Of a stretch of DNA of 64,000 nt, positions 1-8,406 are shown one piece after another. Within the stretch, counting starts at the first letter, position 1. Every line of letters starts with the position of its first letter. The notes under the pieces were generated by a model. It was not told the origin of the DNA and ran no database searches. It was given only the letters and a program-made list of their open reading frames with translations. The position numbers were made by a program, and so were the translations under genes. Source of the DNA: Mycolicibacterium fortuitum subsp. fortuitum (lineage in GTDB: Bacteria; Actinomycetota; Actinomycetes; Mycobacteriales; Mycobacteriaceae); the NCBI RefSeq assembly GCF_022179545.1, contig NZ_AP025518.1, forward strand, positions 5,146,001-5,210,000. Direction: 5' to 3'.

Positions 1-191
1 TTCCCGCCACGACCCTGGCATCGCCGTCGGGGGTCGGGTCGGCGCAGGACACTGCCGACGAACTCGAACGCCAGGGATTCGACGTGATCATCTATCGGTC
101 GGGCACGGCTTCGCTCGACCGCTGCACCGTCTCATCGGTCCGGCCGGCGCAGATTCTGCGGCAGACGGTGTACCTGTCGGCGAACTGCTGA
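1..191 (+). CDS. Hypothetical protein, C-terminal fragment
   Basis: The reading frame is open from the window edge (first full codon at base 3) to a TGA at 189-191, giving about 62 residues. The segment has a DELERQGFDVI helix-strand pattern, one internal Cys and a terminal Cys (SANC at the end), which resembles small mycobacterial exported proteins with a PASTA-like fold ending in Cys. The start lies outside the window, so neither signal peptide nor family can be confirmed. No function is proposed. Confidence 0.6.
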   Translation, partial: PATTLASPSGVGSAQDTADELERQGFDVIIYRSGTASLDRCTVSSVRPAQILRQTVYLSANC

Positions 192-336
192 GCAGGACTC
201 CGGCAACGTCATCGAACATTTCACTGCGCAAAAGACTGCACCGCAGGAGTGGGACTTCTGCCAGCTAATGCCCAGGAAAGCGTTTATCGTGCAAATCAGT
301 TGCGCCTCGCCGGGGCGTCCAACCGATTGGAGACCG

Positions 337-1047
337 ATGACCACCGCAACGAGGGCCGGCGGAATCGCCGTCACTGTCGTCGTGCTCGGGGTCGCACTCG
401 CCGGCTGCGGCAGCAAGACGGTGTCCGGCACCGCAACCGAAGCGACCGGGACCGACGGCACCAGCGAGACCAGCAGCGCACCGACCAAGACCAAGGCCGA
501 GGGCACGGGCACTCCCACAGCCGGGCACCAGTACACCATCGTCGACTACATCCGCGACAACAACATCACCGAGACTCCGGTGCACCGGGGCGATCCGGGC
601 ACACCCACACTGGATCTCCCGATCCCGGAAGGATGGACGGACGCGACCTCGTCGGCTCCCGAATGGGCCTGGGGCGCAATCGTATCCACCGATCCGGCAT
701 TCGAGGCCGATCCGCCTTCGATCATCGCGCTGATGTCCAAGCTGACCGGTGATGTCGACCCGGCCAAGATCTTGGAGTACGCGCCGAACGAGATCAGGAA
801 CCTGCCGGGCTATGAGAACCAGGGTGACGGCTCGGCGGGACAGCTGAGCGGATTCGACGCGTACCAGATCGGCGGCACCTACGTGAAGGACGGCGCCACC
901 CGACTCATCGCCCAGAAGACCGTCGTGATTCCAGGCTCCGACGGCCTGTTTGTGTTGCAGTTCAACGCCGACGGCACCGAGGACCAGATGGGCCCGTTGA
1001 TGGATGCCACCTCGGCCATAGACGATCAGACGGTCATCACGCCGTAG
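337..1047 (+). CDS. LpqN/LpqT-family lipoprotein
   Basis: A 236-residue lipoprotein. The N-terminus has a charged start, a hydrophobic stretch and a lipobox (LAGC near residue 24), so it should be lipidated and held at the outer face of the membrane. A Ser/Thr/Lys-rich linker follows, then a domain of about 170 residues ([43 protein letters not shown]) typical of the LpqN family. The start at 337 is chosen over an in-frame ATG at 268 because it puts the signal peptide first. The domain closely matches the C-terminal part of the kinase encoded at 61008-62874. Its last bases overlap the convergent gene by 11 nt. Confidence 0.9.
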   Translation: MTTATRAGGIAVTVVVLGVALAGCGSKTVSGTATEATGTDGTSETSSAPTKTKAEGTGTPTAGHQYTIVDYIRDNNITETPVHRGDPGTPTLDLPIPEGWTDATSSAPEWAWGAIVSTDPAFEADPPSIIALMSKLTGDVDPAKILEYAPNEIRNLPGYENQGDGSAGQLSGFDAYQIGGTYVKDGATRLIAQKTVVIPGSDGLFVLQFNADGTEDQMGPLMDATSAIDDQTVITP

Positions 1048-1903
1048 GCGACTGTCGAGAGAAGGCCGACGCCGCAGCGACCTGCTCGGGCGTTGGCCGT
1101 ACCCCGGTGTAGCGCTCGAATTGCTCGGCGGCCTGCAGGGCGATCACCTCAGCGCCGGTGATGACTTGCATGCCTGCCGATCGGGCTGAGGTGATCAGCG
1201 GGGTTTCGGAAGGCATGGCCACCACGTCGACGACGGCGCGGGCCGCTGCGACGGTGGCCGGCTCGAATGGGCTGCGGTGTTCGTCGGGTCCGCCGGCCAT
1301 CCCGATCGGGGTGACGTTGACCAGGATGGGTGCGGTGAGGCTGCCGACCTCGGGCGCATAGCCGTAGCCCAGCGCATCGGCCAGCGCAGGCCCGGTTTCG
1401 GTATTGCGCGACACCACTGTGCCTTTGCGAAAGCCTTTGTCCCGCAATGCTGCCCCCACAGCCTTGGCCATGCCACCACTGCCCTGGAGCAGCACCGCGT
1501 CGTCCGGGTCCAACCGCTCGACGAGCTGTTGCACCGCCAGGTAGTCGGTGTTGGAGGCCACCAGACGGCCGCCGGGCACCGACACGTCGTTTACGATCGT
1601 GTTGACCGCGCCGATGGCCAGGGCCGAAGGCTCGATCTCGTCGACGAGGGCCATGACATCCTTCTTGAACGGCATCGAGACTGAACAGCCCCGGATGCCC
1701 AACGCCCGCACACCGCCGATGGCCGCCGCGATATCGGTTGCGGTGAAAGCCTTGTACAGGTAGTCGAGGCCGAGTTCGTCGTAAAGGTAGTTGTGGAACC
1801 GCGTACCGATGTTGCTCGGCCGGGCCGCCAGCGAGATGCACACACGCGTGTCTTTGTTCAGTGGTGGCCTCCGGCCACCGGCGGCCAACGGCGACTGACT
1901 CAC
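1037..1903 (-). CDS. Shikimate 5-dehydrogenase-like protein
   Basis: A 288-residue member of the AroE/YdiB-like family. The N-terminal substrate half contains the conserved GCSVSMPFKKDVM block (Lys is the expected catalytic base) and the AVNTIVND and SNTDY motifs. The C-terminal half is a Rossmann domain with GSGGMAKAV. The divergence from housekeeping AroE suggests a shikimate-dehydrogenase-like paralogue rather than the main enzyme of aromatic biosynthesis. Its GTG/ATG start overlaps the end of the upstream pat gene by 4 nt, so the two are probably co-transcribed and translationally coupled. The substrate is not determined by sequence. Confidence 0.85.
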   Translation of the reverse strand: MSQSPLAAGGRRPPLNKDTRVCISLAARPSNIGTRFHNYLYDELGLDYLYKAFTATDIAAAIGGVRALGIRGCSVSMPFKKDVMALVDEIEPSALAIGAVNTIVNDVSVPGGRLVASNTDYLAVQQLVERLDPDDAVLLQGSGGMAKAVGAALRDKGFRKGTVVSRNTETGPALADALGYGYAPEVGSLTAPILVNVTPIGMAGGPDEHRSPFEPATVAAARAVVDVVAMPSETPLITSARSAGMQVITGAEVIALQAAEQFERYTGVRPTPEQVAAASAFSRQSPTA

Positions 1904-2901
1904 TGGCTCACCGCCCGGATCACCTGCCGCGTCACATCCCTGATCTTCGCCGCCAGCTCGGGGTCCAGGTTCAGGGTGTCGACGGCGGGCACGGCCACGT
2001 CGGTGAGCACCACGCCGAGGTCCTCACGTTCCCATACCGCGCCGAGCCGGTCCAAGATGCGCCGCATCGCGTAATTGTCACTCAACACGCGTGCGGTAAA
2101 CCGTTGAATTCCAAGGTAATCCGCGGACACCACGAGAGCATCCATCAGAAAGGTGCCGATGCCGCGGCCCTGATAGTCGTCGCCGACGGTGAATGCCACC
2201 TCGGCCGTCGCGGCATCGTGCCCTTCGCGGACCACGCGGGCGTCGGCGACGACAGGCCCCAACGCCCCCTCGGTCATCACCCAGACGAAATGATCGGCGT
2301 AGTCGACCTCGAACAGATACTCCAACAGCGCTTTGGTGGGTTTACGCACCGATTGAAAACGCCGGTACAGCGTTTCGCTGGAGAACTCGACGGGCCCGTT
2401 CATGGTGCGCTCGACGTCGCCGGGCAGCACCGGACGTAGGTAGAACCAGTCGCCGTTGCGCATCTGCACCGGGATCGGCGTGATGAATGCAGCCAGCCGC
2501 TGGCGCGCGATGCGCACCATGCGGTCGAACATCCCGGGCAGGTGCAGGATCACTTCGAACGCGTCGCGGTCGCCCACCCAGCCGGTGACCGGTTCCAGAG
2601 CGGTCACCGTGGCGGTGCGCGACGCGTCGCGCAGCAGCGCGATCTCCCCGATGATCAGACCTGGGTCCAGATCGGCGACGACGGCCTGACCGTCGGGGCC
2701 GTCGTGGACCACCTGTGTCCGCCCTGAGGCGATCAGCATGAATGTCAGGGCCGGATCCCCCTGCCGGATCAGCACCTGGCCCGGCACTGCCGACAGCGGC
2801 CGCAGCAGGGCGGTCAACGGCACCAGTACGGACGGCCGGCATCCGGCGAAGAATTCCAGCGCCGCCAGATCGTCGGCACTGATCTCGGTCAGATCGGCCA
2901 C
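1900..2901 (-). CDS. pat: cAMP-dependent protein lysine acetyltransferase
   Basis: A 333-residue, two-domain protein. Residues about 12-140 are a cyclic-nucleotide-binding domain with the phosphate-binding cassette GEIALLRDASRTATV near 85-99. Residues about 150-330 are a GNAT acetyltransferase with the acetyl-CoA loop YQGRGIGTF near 243-251 and a Glu at 234, the position of the catalytic residue in the M. smegmatis enzyme. This is the mycobacterial Pat/KAT family (Rv0998 in M. tuberculosis), in which cAMP relieves autoinhibition and the enzyme acetylates lysines of acyl-CoA synthetases and Usp proteins. It is first in an operon with the shikimate-dehydrogenase-like gene, with a 4-nt overlap. 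Confidence 0.95.
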   Translation of the reverse strand: MADLTEISADDLAALEFFAGCRPSVLVPLTALLRPLSAVPGQVLIRQGDPALTFMLIASGRTQVVHDGPDGQAVVADLDPGLIIGEIALLRDASRTATVTALEPVTGWVGDRDAFEVILHLPGMFDRMVRIARQRLAAFITPIPVQMRNGDWFYLRPVLPGDVERTMNGPVEFSSETLYRRFQSVRKPTKALLEYLFEVDYADHFVWVMTEGALGPVVADARVVREGHDAATAEVAFTVGDDYQGRGIGTFLMDALVVSADYLGIQRFTARVLSDNYAMRRILDRLGAVWEREDLGVVLTDVAVPAVDTLNLDPELAAKIRDVTRQVIRAVSQ

Positions 2902-2933
2902 GTCCCCAGGCTACGACGCTGCCGCGAGCTGGG

Positions 2934-3722
2934 TCAGGGCTTGGCGAATCCGGCCTTGGCTAGCGCGGATCGGCCGGCCTCACCGGTTACGAGGTCGACG
3001 AAGCGGTGCGCCAGGTCGGCGTGCTTGGACTGTTTGAGCACAGCGATCGGGTAGGTGTTGACCGCCTGGGCGGCCTCGGGAAAAGCCACGGCAGTCACCT
3101 TGTCGCCGGCGCCGGCCGCGTCGGTCACATAGACCAGGCCGGCATCGGCCTGCCCGCTGGTGACCTTGCCGAGCACGTCGGTGACGGAGGTTTCCTCACT
3201 CACCGGCGACAGCGTGACCCCGGCGGCCTTCTCGACCTTTTCGGTGGCGCCGCCGCACGGCACGGGCGGGGCGCACACCACCACGCTGGTTCCAGGCTTG
3301 GTCAGATCGGCGAAAGTCTTGATGCCCTTCGGATTTCCCGGGGCGACGGCGATGGTCAGGGTATTGGTCGCGAAGTTGACCGGACCCCCCTCGACGAGGT
3401 CCGCGCCCACCGCCTTGTCCATGTTCCGGGTGTCGGCCGAGGCGAACACGTCGGCGTCGGCCCCCTGGGTGAGCTGAGTGACCAGGTCCGAGGATCCGGC
3501 GAACGAGAACTCCACAGAACTCCCCGGGTTGTCGGTTTTGAACTGCTCGCCGATTTCGGTGAACGCGGATTTCAGCGACGCGGCGGCGAACACGGTGATC
3601 GAACCGCTCCCGGCGCCAGACGGGGAAGCCGGGGCCGATTCCGTGGCCGAACTGCAGCCACCGATCAGGGCCGTTGCTGCCACCCCGGTAAGTGCCAGGG
3701 CGAACATCCGGGCTCGGGTCAT
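2934..3722 (-). CDS. modA: Molybdate-binding lipoprotein of ABC transport
   Basis: A 262-residue extracellular substrate-binding lipoprotein. A signal peptide with a lipobox (IGGC near residue 23) is followed by a type II periplasmic-binding fold with family blocks FAAASLKSAF, FSFAGSSDLVTQL, ADVFASADTRNM and GLVYVTDA. ModA proteins capture molybdate or tungstate for ModB/ModC import. The start ATG overlaps the stop of the upstream HTH-TOBE gene by 4 nt. No modB or modC follows: the next gene downstream, 33 nt away, is pat. The permease and ATPase must therefore be elsewhere, or this is a second binding protein. Confidence 0.93.
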   Translation of the reverse strand: MTRARMFALALTGVAATALIGGCSSATESAPASPSGAGSGSITVFAAASLKSAFTEIGEQFKTDNPGSSVEFSFAGSSDLVTQLTQGADADVFASADTRNMDKAVGADLVEGGPVNFATNTLTIAVAPGNPKGIKTFADLTKPGTSVVVCAPPVPCGGATEKVEKAAGVTLSPVSEETSVTDVLGKVTSGQADAGLVYVTDAAGAGDKVTAVAFPEAAQAVNTYPIAVLKQSKHADLAHRFVDLVTGEAGRSALAKAGFAKP

Positions 3723-4126
3723 GACTTTCCTTTCGGGGTTTCCACGATCACGGTCGTGGCCTTGACCACGGCGACGGCGACACTGCCGGGGGCCAACTCG
3801 AGTTCACGCACCGACTGGCTGCTCATCAGCGACACCACGGTGAACGGTCCGCACTGCATCTCGACCTGGGCCATCACCTCGTCGGCGACGACGTTGGTGA
3901 CCAGCCCGGTGAAGCGGTTGCGCGCCGAGCTGCCGATGCCGAGCGGATCCTTTGGCGCCGCAGCGGCGTTGGCCCGCGCGAACGCCGCCAAAGCCGCCCC
4001 GTCGATCACCTTGCGGCCGGAGCCGTCGAGGTGGGACGGCAGGGATCCGTCGTCGATCCAGCGTCGCACCGTGTCGTCACTGACCCCGAGCAGTTCGGCG
4101 GCCTCACGCACCCGGATCTCTGGCAT
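3719..4126 (-). CDS. HTH (MerR/excisionase-type) and TOBE molybdate-binding regulator
   Basis: A 135-residue protein starting MPEIRVREAAELLGVSDD. Residues 1-55 form a winged HTH of the excisionase/MerR type (RVREAAELLGVSDDTVRRW). Residues about 65-135 are a single TOBE/Mop domain (ARNRFTGLVTNVV, GSVAVAVVKATTVIVE) of the kind that binds molybdate. The start at 4126 is chosen because homologous sequence begins there; the frame stays open to 4252, but that extension is not conserved in character. It overlaps modA by 4 nt, so it is probably the molybdate-responsive regulator or storage protein for that gene. Confidence 0.88.
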   Translation of the reverse strand: MPEIRVREAAELLGVSDDTVRRWIDDGSLPSHLDGSGRKVIDGAALAAFARANAAAAPKDPLGIGSSARNRFTGLVTNVVADEVMAQVEMQCGPFTVVSLMSSQSVRELELAPGSVAVAVVKATTVIVETPKGKS

Positions 4127-4224
4127 CGCGTCAGCGTATCGACACCTCGTGCCTCCAACAACCGCAAACACCGCGCAATCACGCCACTGGATCCGCAGGT
4201 GCGGGTCTTGACCGCCACATCCTC

Positions 4225-4250
4225 GAATGCTAAGCAAGTGCTCAGCATTC
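4225..4250. promoter_or_regulatory. 26-bp near-perfect inverted repeat before aldehyde dehydrogenase
   Basis: Half-sites GAATGCTAAGCA and TGCTCAGCATTC flank a 2-bp centre; the arms match at 11 of 12 positions. It lies 28 nt before the ATG of the aldehyde dehydrogenase gene and in the divergent space shared with the HTH-TOBE gene. It looks like a dimeric repressor operator; the regulator is unknown. Confidence 0.6.
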
Positions 4251-4278
4251 ATGGGCAGTTGAGACGAAGGGGAACCAC

Positions 4279-5736
4279 ATGGCGCTGCAGACAGTTCTGG
4301 ACGACCTCCGCGACCGACCGGGTACCGGGGAGACGATTCCGGTCATCGACCCGGCGACCGAGGAGCAGATCACCGAGTTCCGGGACTGCGGGCCAGAAGC
4401 GGTCAACGAGGCCGTCGCCGCTGCGAAATCGGCCTACCAGTCCGGTGTTTGGACCGACATTCCGGCCCGCCGGCGCGCCAAGGTGCTGTGGCAGCTGGGC
4501 GATCTGATCGACGAGCACGCCAAGGAATTCGCCGAGCTGGAATCGCTGGACGCCGGCATGCCGCCGATGCAGGCCGAGATGATCGTCTCCACCTGCGCCG
4601 AGTTCTTCCGCTACTACGCGGGCTGGTGCACCAAGCTCAACGGCAGCAGCTACCAGGTGCAGATGGAGGGTGGCGTCAACAGCAATTACTCAAACCTGCA
4701 CGCGTACACCACCAAGGAGCCGTACGGCGTGGTGGGCCTGATCTATCCGTGGAACGGCCCGCTGTTCAACGCCTGCGCCAAGATCGCCCCGGCTCTCGCC
4801 GCCGGCTGCTCCAGCGTCGTCAAGCCGGCCGAGGAGACCCCGTTGTCGGCGGTCTTGCTGGAGCGGCTGATCGGCGAGGCCGGCGTCCCCGATGGGGTGG
4901 CCAACTTCGTGATCGGTTACGGCGCCACCGCGGGTGCTGCGATCACCGCGCACCCCGATGTCGAGAAGGTCGCCTTCACCGGCTCCACCGAGGTCGGCAA
5001 GCAGATCATGCGGGACTCGGCGGACAACTTGAAGAAGGTCACCCTGGAGCTGGGCGGAAAGTCACCGGTGCTGATCTACGAGGACGCCGACCTCGACATG
5101 GCGATCATGATGGCCTCGATGGGCATCTTCGTGCATTCCGGGCAGGGCTGTGTGTGCGGATCACGAATCTTCGTGCAGCGCAGTGTGTATGAGCGTGTTG
5201 TTCAAGGCATCTCGATGATCGGCGAGAACCTCGTCCTGGGCGGCCCCAAGGACGAGGGCGCCATGATCAGCCCACTGATCAGCCAGAAGCAGCTCGACCG
5301 GGTGCTGGGCTATATCGACCAGGGCAAGCGCGACGGCGTCGAGATCGTTTCCGGCGGTTACCGACTCGACCGCAAGGGTTACTTCGTCAAACCCACGGTA
5401 CTGACCAACGTCGACCCGGCCACCAGCCGCCTGTACAAGGAAGAGATCTTCGGACCGGTCGTCACGATCCTTCCGTTCGACGATGACGACGAAGCCATCG
5501 CGATGGCCAACGACACCGACTACGGCCTGGCGGCCACCGTATGGACCACCAACCTGGCCCGTGCACACAGCTTGGGTAGGCGCCTGCAGGCCGGCATGGT
5601 GGGGCTGAACTGTCAGCTGACGTTCGACCACAACGTGCCGTTCGGCGGTTTCAAGCAGTCCGGAGTCGGCAAGGAGTTCGGCTACGAGGGTATCGAGGGC
5701 TACCTCAAGACCAAGTCGATCTGGGCGCAGCTGTAG
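4279..5736 (+). CDS. NAD(P)-dependent aldehyde dehydrogenase
   Basis: A 485-residue aldehyde dehydrogenase of normal family length. It oxidises an aldehyde to the acid with NAD(P)+. Visible catalytic elements are YPWNG (Asn159), the general base Glu257 in LELGGK, and the nucleophile Cys291 in GQGCVCGSR. FTGSTEVG (233-240) is the nucleotide-binding block, and EEIFGPV lies towards the C-terminus. A purine-rich RBS (agacgaagggg) precedes the ATG. The gene stands alone behind a 26-bp inverted repeat. The substrate cannot be read from the sequence; betaine-, phenylacetaldehyde- and fatty-aldehyde-type enzymes are all possible. Confidence 0.93.
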   Translation: MALQTVLDDLRDRPGTGETIPVIDPATEEQITEFRDCGPEAVNEAVAAAKSAYQSGVWTDIPARRRAKVLWQLGDLIDEHAKEFAELESLDAGMPPMQAEMIVSTCAEFFRYYAGWCTKLNGSSYQVQMEGGVNSNYSNLHAYTTKEPYGVVGLIYPWNGPLFNACAKIAPALAAGCSSVVKPAEETPLSAVLLERLIGEAGVPDGVANFVIGYGATAGAAITAHPDVEKVAFTGSTEVGKQIMRDSADNLKKVTLELGGKSPVLIYEDADLDMAIMMASMGIFVHSGQGCVCGSRIFVQRSVYERVVQGISMIGENLVLGGPKDEGAMISPLISQKQLDRVLGYIDQGKRDGVEIVSGGYRLDRKGYFVKPTVLTNVDPATSRLYKEEIFGPVVTILPFDDDDEAIAMANDTDYGLAATVWTTNLARAHSLGRRLQAGMVGLNCQLTFDHNVPFGGFKQSGVGKEFGYEGIEGYLKTKSIWAQL

Positions 5737-5751
5737 CGGGCGAGCGTTCGG

Positions 5752-6306
5752 TCACACCGAGAACTGGACGGCGGCGAGCTCGAGGGCCTTGCCCTCGAGC
5801 CGCTGCCCCAGGTAGATCTCGGCCTGCATGAGCCGCTCGCAGTACCACCGGATGTCCTCGGCGTGCTCTCGCGATGCGGTGTACCGCGTGGCCATGGTGG
5901 CCACGTCGATGCGCCTCGTGTCGCGCACCTTCAGATCCTCCGACACCTGGAAACCGTCGTCCTCGGCGGCGGCGATGGCGTCGAGTACCTGCCCTACGGC
6001 CAGGCGGATGTCGCGGCAGCCGTTCTCGGCGATCTCGGAGGCTTCCCGCTGAATGTCGCCCTGTCTGCGGACCACGACTGCGTCCGCGCTGACGCGCTCG
6101 CTCGCGGCTTCGCCGGCGTCACCGGACCACTCCGCACCACCGGGTGCGCAGACATTCTGCCGATGCCACTCGAACAGCGTTTCGGATTCGGCCGCCAGCT
6201 GCCGCCAGCGGGCTGCAGCTTCCGCCAGATACGTTGTGTCCCAAGCCTCTAGCTGAGAACGAGTCAGTTCTACACCAGATGGGCCGGTGCCGGAGGAATC
6301 ATTCAC
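5752..6306 (-). CDS. WXG100-like helical protein paired with EspC-like protein
   Basis: A 184-residue, mainly helical protein with no signal peptide or membrane segment. The N-terminal 90 residues (SQLEAWDTTYLAEAAARW, WRQLAAESETLFEWHR, then GAEWSGDAGEAA) look like the WXG100/PPE-type helical hairpin found at the start of mycobacterial type VII substrates. The rest is helical with no recognised enzyme domain. The GTG start overlaps the stop of the EspC-like gene by 4 nt, so the pair is translationally coupled as ESX substrate pairs often are. No ESX machinery genes are nearby. Assignment is by fold-like pattern only. Confidence 0.65.
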   Translation of the reverse strand: MNDSSGTGPSGVELTRSQLEAWDTTYLAEAAARWRQLAAESETLFEWHRQNVCAPGGAEWSGDAGEAASERVSADAVVVRRQGDIQREASEIAENGCRDIRLAVGQVLDAIAAAEDDGFQVSEDLKVRDTRRIDVATMATRYTASREHAEDIRWYCERLMQAEIYLGQRLEGKALELAAVQFSV

Positions 6307-6578
6307 ATCAACTCCGCCAGGCCGCCGGCGTTTTGCTCGTCGACTGCGGAGTATCGCTGCGCGGCGGCAGACAGGTCCCCGGCCTGCGCGCTCACCCGAC
6401 TCGCCTGGGAAGCCCGTGCAGTGACCACCGCGCCGTCCATCGCGATGACGCCGGTACTGCTCGGGTAATGACCGGCATCTGGACTCGCCGGGGCGTTCCC
6501 CAATTCGGCAGCGATCATCTCGCTGCTAGTGGCCCCCGCCCGAAGCGCCCCCGGGTCCACTCTCAGATCGTTTGCCAT
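6303..6578 (-). CDS. EspC/DUF2580-family ESX substrate-like protein
   Basis: A 91-residue protein beginning MANDLRVDPGALRAGATSS and ending GLAELM. The LRVDP start, the Ala-rich helices and the length match the DUF2580/EspC family of type VII-secreted proteins. The ATG at 6578 has a GGGGG sequence 5 nt upstream; the frame stays open to 6707 but the upstream sequence is unlike the family. It is the first gene of a two-gene unit with the WXG100-like gene (4-nt overlap). A role in ESX export is inferred from family and pairing only. Confidence 0.75.
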   Translation of the reverse strand: MANDLRVDPGALRAGATSSEMIAAELGNAPASPDAGHYPSSTGVIAMDGAVVTARASQASRVSAQAGDLSAAAQRYSAVDEQNAGGLAELM

Positions 6579-6717
6579 AGCAATCCCCCAACTGGCCAAT
6601 CTGCTCCCCGAGGCTAACCGAATCGGCTGGGTTGAGCCCAGGGGCTGAGCAAGTATGCCATTGCAGACTGGCGTCGACCAAGAGCGGGTTCGACGTCTGC
6701 CGTCCACCGGACGGCCA

Positions 6718-7455
6718 TCAACCGGCCATCGTCAAGCCTCCACTGACACTGAGGACTTGGCCAGTGATGAAGCTGGCATCGTCGGAGGCGAAGAACGCCA
6801 CCGCCTTGGCGACTTCCTCAGGTTTGGCGATCCGGCGGAACGGGATCGCCCTGACGAGCCCATCGCGCACCTTGTCGGGAAGCGAATGGAACAGCGGGGT
6901 GTCGGTCGGTCCAGGGCAAACACAGTTGACGTTGATCTGGTGGCGGGCCATCTCTCGCGCCAACGACTTGGTGAAGGCAATCACCCCACCCTTGGTGCCG
7001 GCGTAGACGGTCTCCCCGAGACTGCCCACGCGCCCTGCATCGCTGGCAATGTTGACGATCTTTGCCGAATTTCCCTCGGCGAGGATCACTTCGAGGAAGG
7101 AATGAGTGAGCCGGACCGGCCCGAGAAAATTCACGGCGACCAAGGACCGCCACAGCTCGTCATCGTTGGACATGAACGGTTCGACCCGGTCGAACCCGGC
7201 GGCGTTGACGATGATGTCGGGGATACCGTGCGCGGCGACCACCTCGTCGCGCAGTGTGCTCACCGCTTCCGCATCAGCCAGATCGACCACATGGGACGTG
7301 GCGCCGGCACAGCTCTGCCCGGTGCGGCTCAGTCCCGATCGGTCGCGGTCGACTGCCGCGACGGTGGCTCCAGCATCCGCAAGCTCGATCGCGATGGCGC
7401 GGCCGATACCCGAGGCTGCACCAGTCACAACGGCGACTTTGTCTTCGAATCGCAC
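6718..7455 (-). CDS. SDR dehydrogenase, 2-hydroxycyclohexanecarboxyl-CoA dehydrogenase (BadH)-like
   Basis: A 245-residue classical short-chain dehydrogenase. TGAASGIGRA (11-20) is the NAD(P) loop, and Ser138, Tyr151 and Lys155 form the catalytic set. The region NIASDAGRVGSLGE, the CPGPTDTPL block and the C-terminal ITGQVLSVSGGLTM strongly resemble BadH of Rhodopseudomonas, which oxidises 2-hydroxycyclohexane-1-carboxyl-CoA. The gene faces away from an enoyl-CoA hydratase across a 153-bp promoter region, which fits an acyl-CoA beta-oxidation-like step. The exact substrate is inferred from similarity recalled from memory. Confidence 0.85.
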   Translation of the reverse strand: MRFEDKVAVVTGAASGIGRAIAIELADAGATVAAVDRDRSGLSRTGQSCAGATSHVVDLADAEAVSTLRDEVVAAHGIPDIIVNAAGFDRVEPFMSNDDELWRSLVAVNFLGPVRLTHSFLEVILAEGNSAKIVNIASDAGRVGSLGETVYAGTKGGVIAFTKSLAREMARHQINVNCVCPGPTDTPLFHSLPDKVRDGLVRAIPFRRIAKPEEVAKAVAFFASDDASFITGQVLSVSGGLTMAG

Positions 7456-7608
7456 AATCTGACCTCCGGATCTGCGGTGATGTGGACGCTGGACTCACTA
7501 TCGGCCGCCTCAAAGAAGAAATCAACTGCACGGTCGATAATTGACTTGAATGGTCGAAAGTTCGTAAGTTTGGTTGGTTGCCGTGTCCGTACAGGAAGGA
7601 CGCTTCCC

Positions 7609-8406
7609 ATGGATTTCTCTGATTACCAGCAGCTGACGCTGACCCGCCGGGACAACGGCGTCCTGTTGATCACGCTGAACCGGCCCGAGAAGTACAACGC
7701 CGCCGACGAAGGCATGCACACAGAGCTGGCCAACATCTGGAAGGACGTGGCCGCGGACCCACAGACCCGGGTCGCGGTGATCACCGGCGCAGGCAAGGCC
7801 TTCAGCGCCGGTGGCGACCTGGCCATGGTTGAGCGCATGGCCGGAGACTACGACCGGGTCTCCCACATGCTCGGCGAAATGAGCGACCTGGTCTACAACA
7901 TGATCAACTGCGACAAGCCGATCGTGTCCGCCATCAACGGCGTCGCCGTCGGTGCCGGCGCGGTGGCCGCCTTGCTCGCCGACGTCGCGATCATCGCCGA
8001 GGACGCCCGGATCGGCGACGGCCACGTCAAACTCGGGGTCGCCGCGGGCGACCATGCCGCGATCATCTGGCCGCTGCTGGCCGGGACCGCGAAGGCGAAG
8101 TACTACCTGATGACCGGCGAGATGATCGACGGAATCGAAGCGGAGCGGATCGGCATGGTCGCCAAAGCGCTTCCGCGCGAGGAGGTTCTGGATGAGGCCC
8201 TGCGGATCGCCGACAACCTGGCCTCCGGCGCCCAGCAGGCGATCCGGCTGACCAAACGCGCGCTCAACAACTGGTTGCGCAACGCGGGACCGATCTTCGA
8301 CCAGTCCGCTGCTTACGAGATGCTGACCTTCCTCGGCCCCGATGTCGTGGAGGGCTACACGGCGCTGCGCGAAAAGCGTTCGCCCCGTTTCCCTTCTGCT
8401 CAGTAG
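7609..8406 (+). CDS. Enoyl-CoA hydratase/isomerase family protein
   Basis: A 265-residue crotonase-fold protein. Family blocks include [22 protein letters not shown] (oxyanion hole), [19 protein letters not shown] and [16 protein letters not shown]. At the usual catalytic Glu positions the sequence has GDGHVKLG and AAGDHAA, so the chemistry may be other than simple hydration. An AGGAAGGA RBS lies 9 nt before the ATG. It is divergent from the BadH-like SDR and its end overlaps the convergent TetR gene by 7 nt. A role in alicyclic or other acyl-CoA degradation with the SDR is an inference. Confidence 0.88.
   Translation: MDFSDYQQLTLTRRDNGVLLITLNRPEKYNAADEGMHTELANIWKDVAADPQTRVAVITGAGKAFSAGGDLAMVERMAGDYDRVSHMLGEMSDLVYNMINCDKPIVSAINGVAVGAGAVAALLADVAIIAEDARIGDGHVKLGVAAGDHAAIIWPLLAGTAKAKYYLMTGEMIDGIEAERIGMVAKALPREEVLDEALRIADNLASGAQQAIRLTKRALNNWLRNAGPIFDQSAAYEMLTFLGPDVVEGYTALREKRSPRFPSAQ

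Noticed and set aside
6655..7608. A 5' extension of the enoyl-CoA hydratase frame
   Set aside because: It overlaps the SDR gene in antisense; the ATG at 7609 has a strong RBS and starts the family domain.
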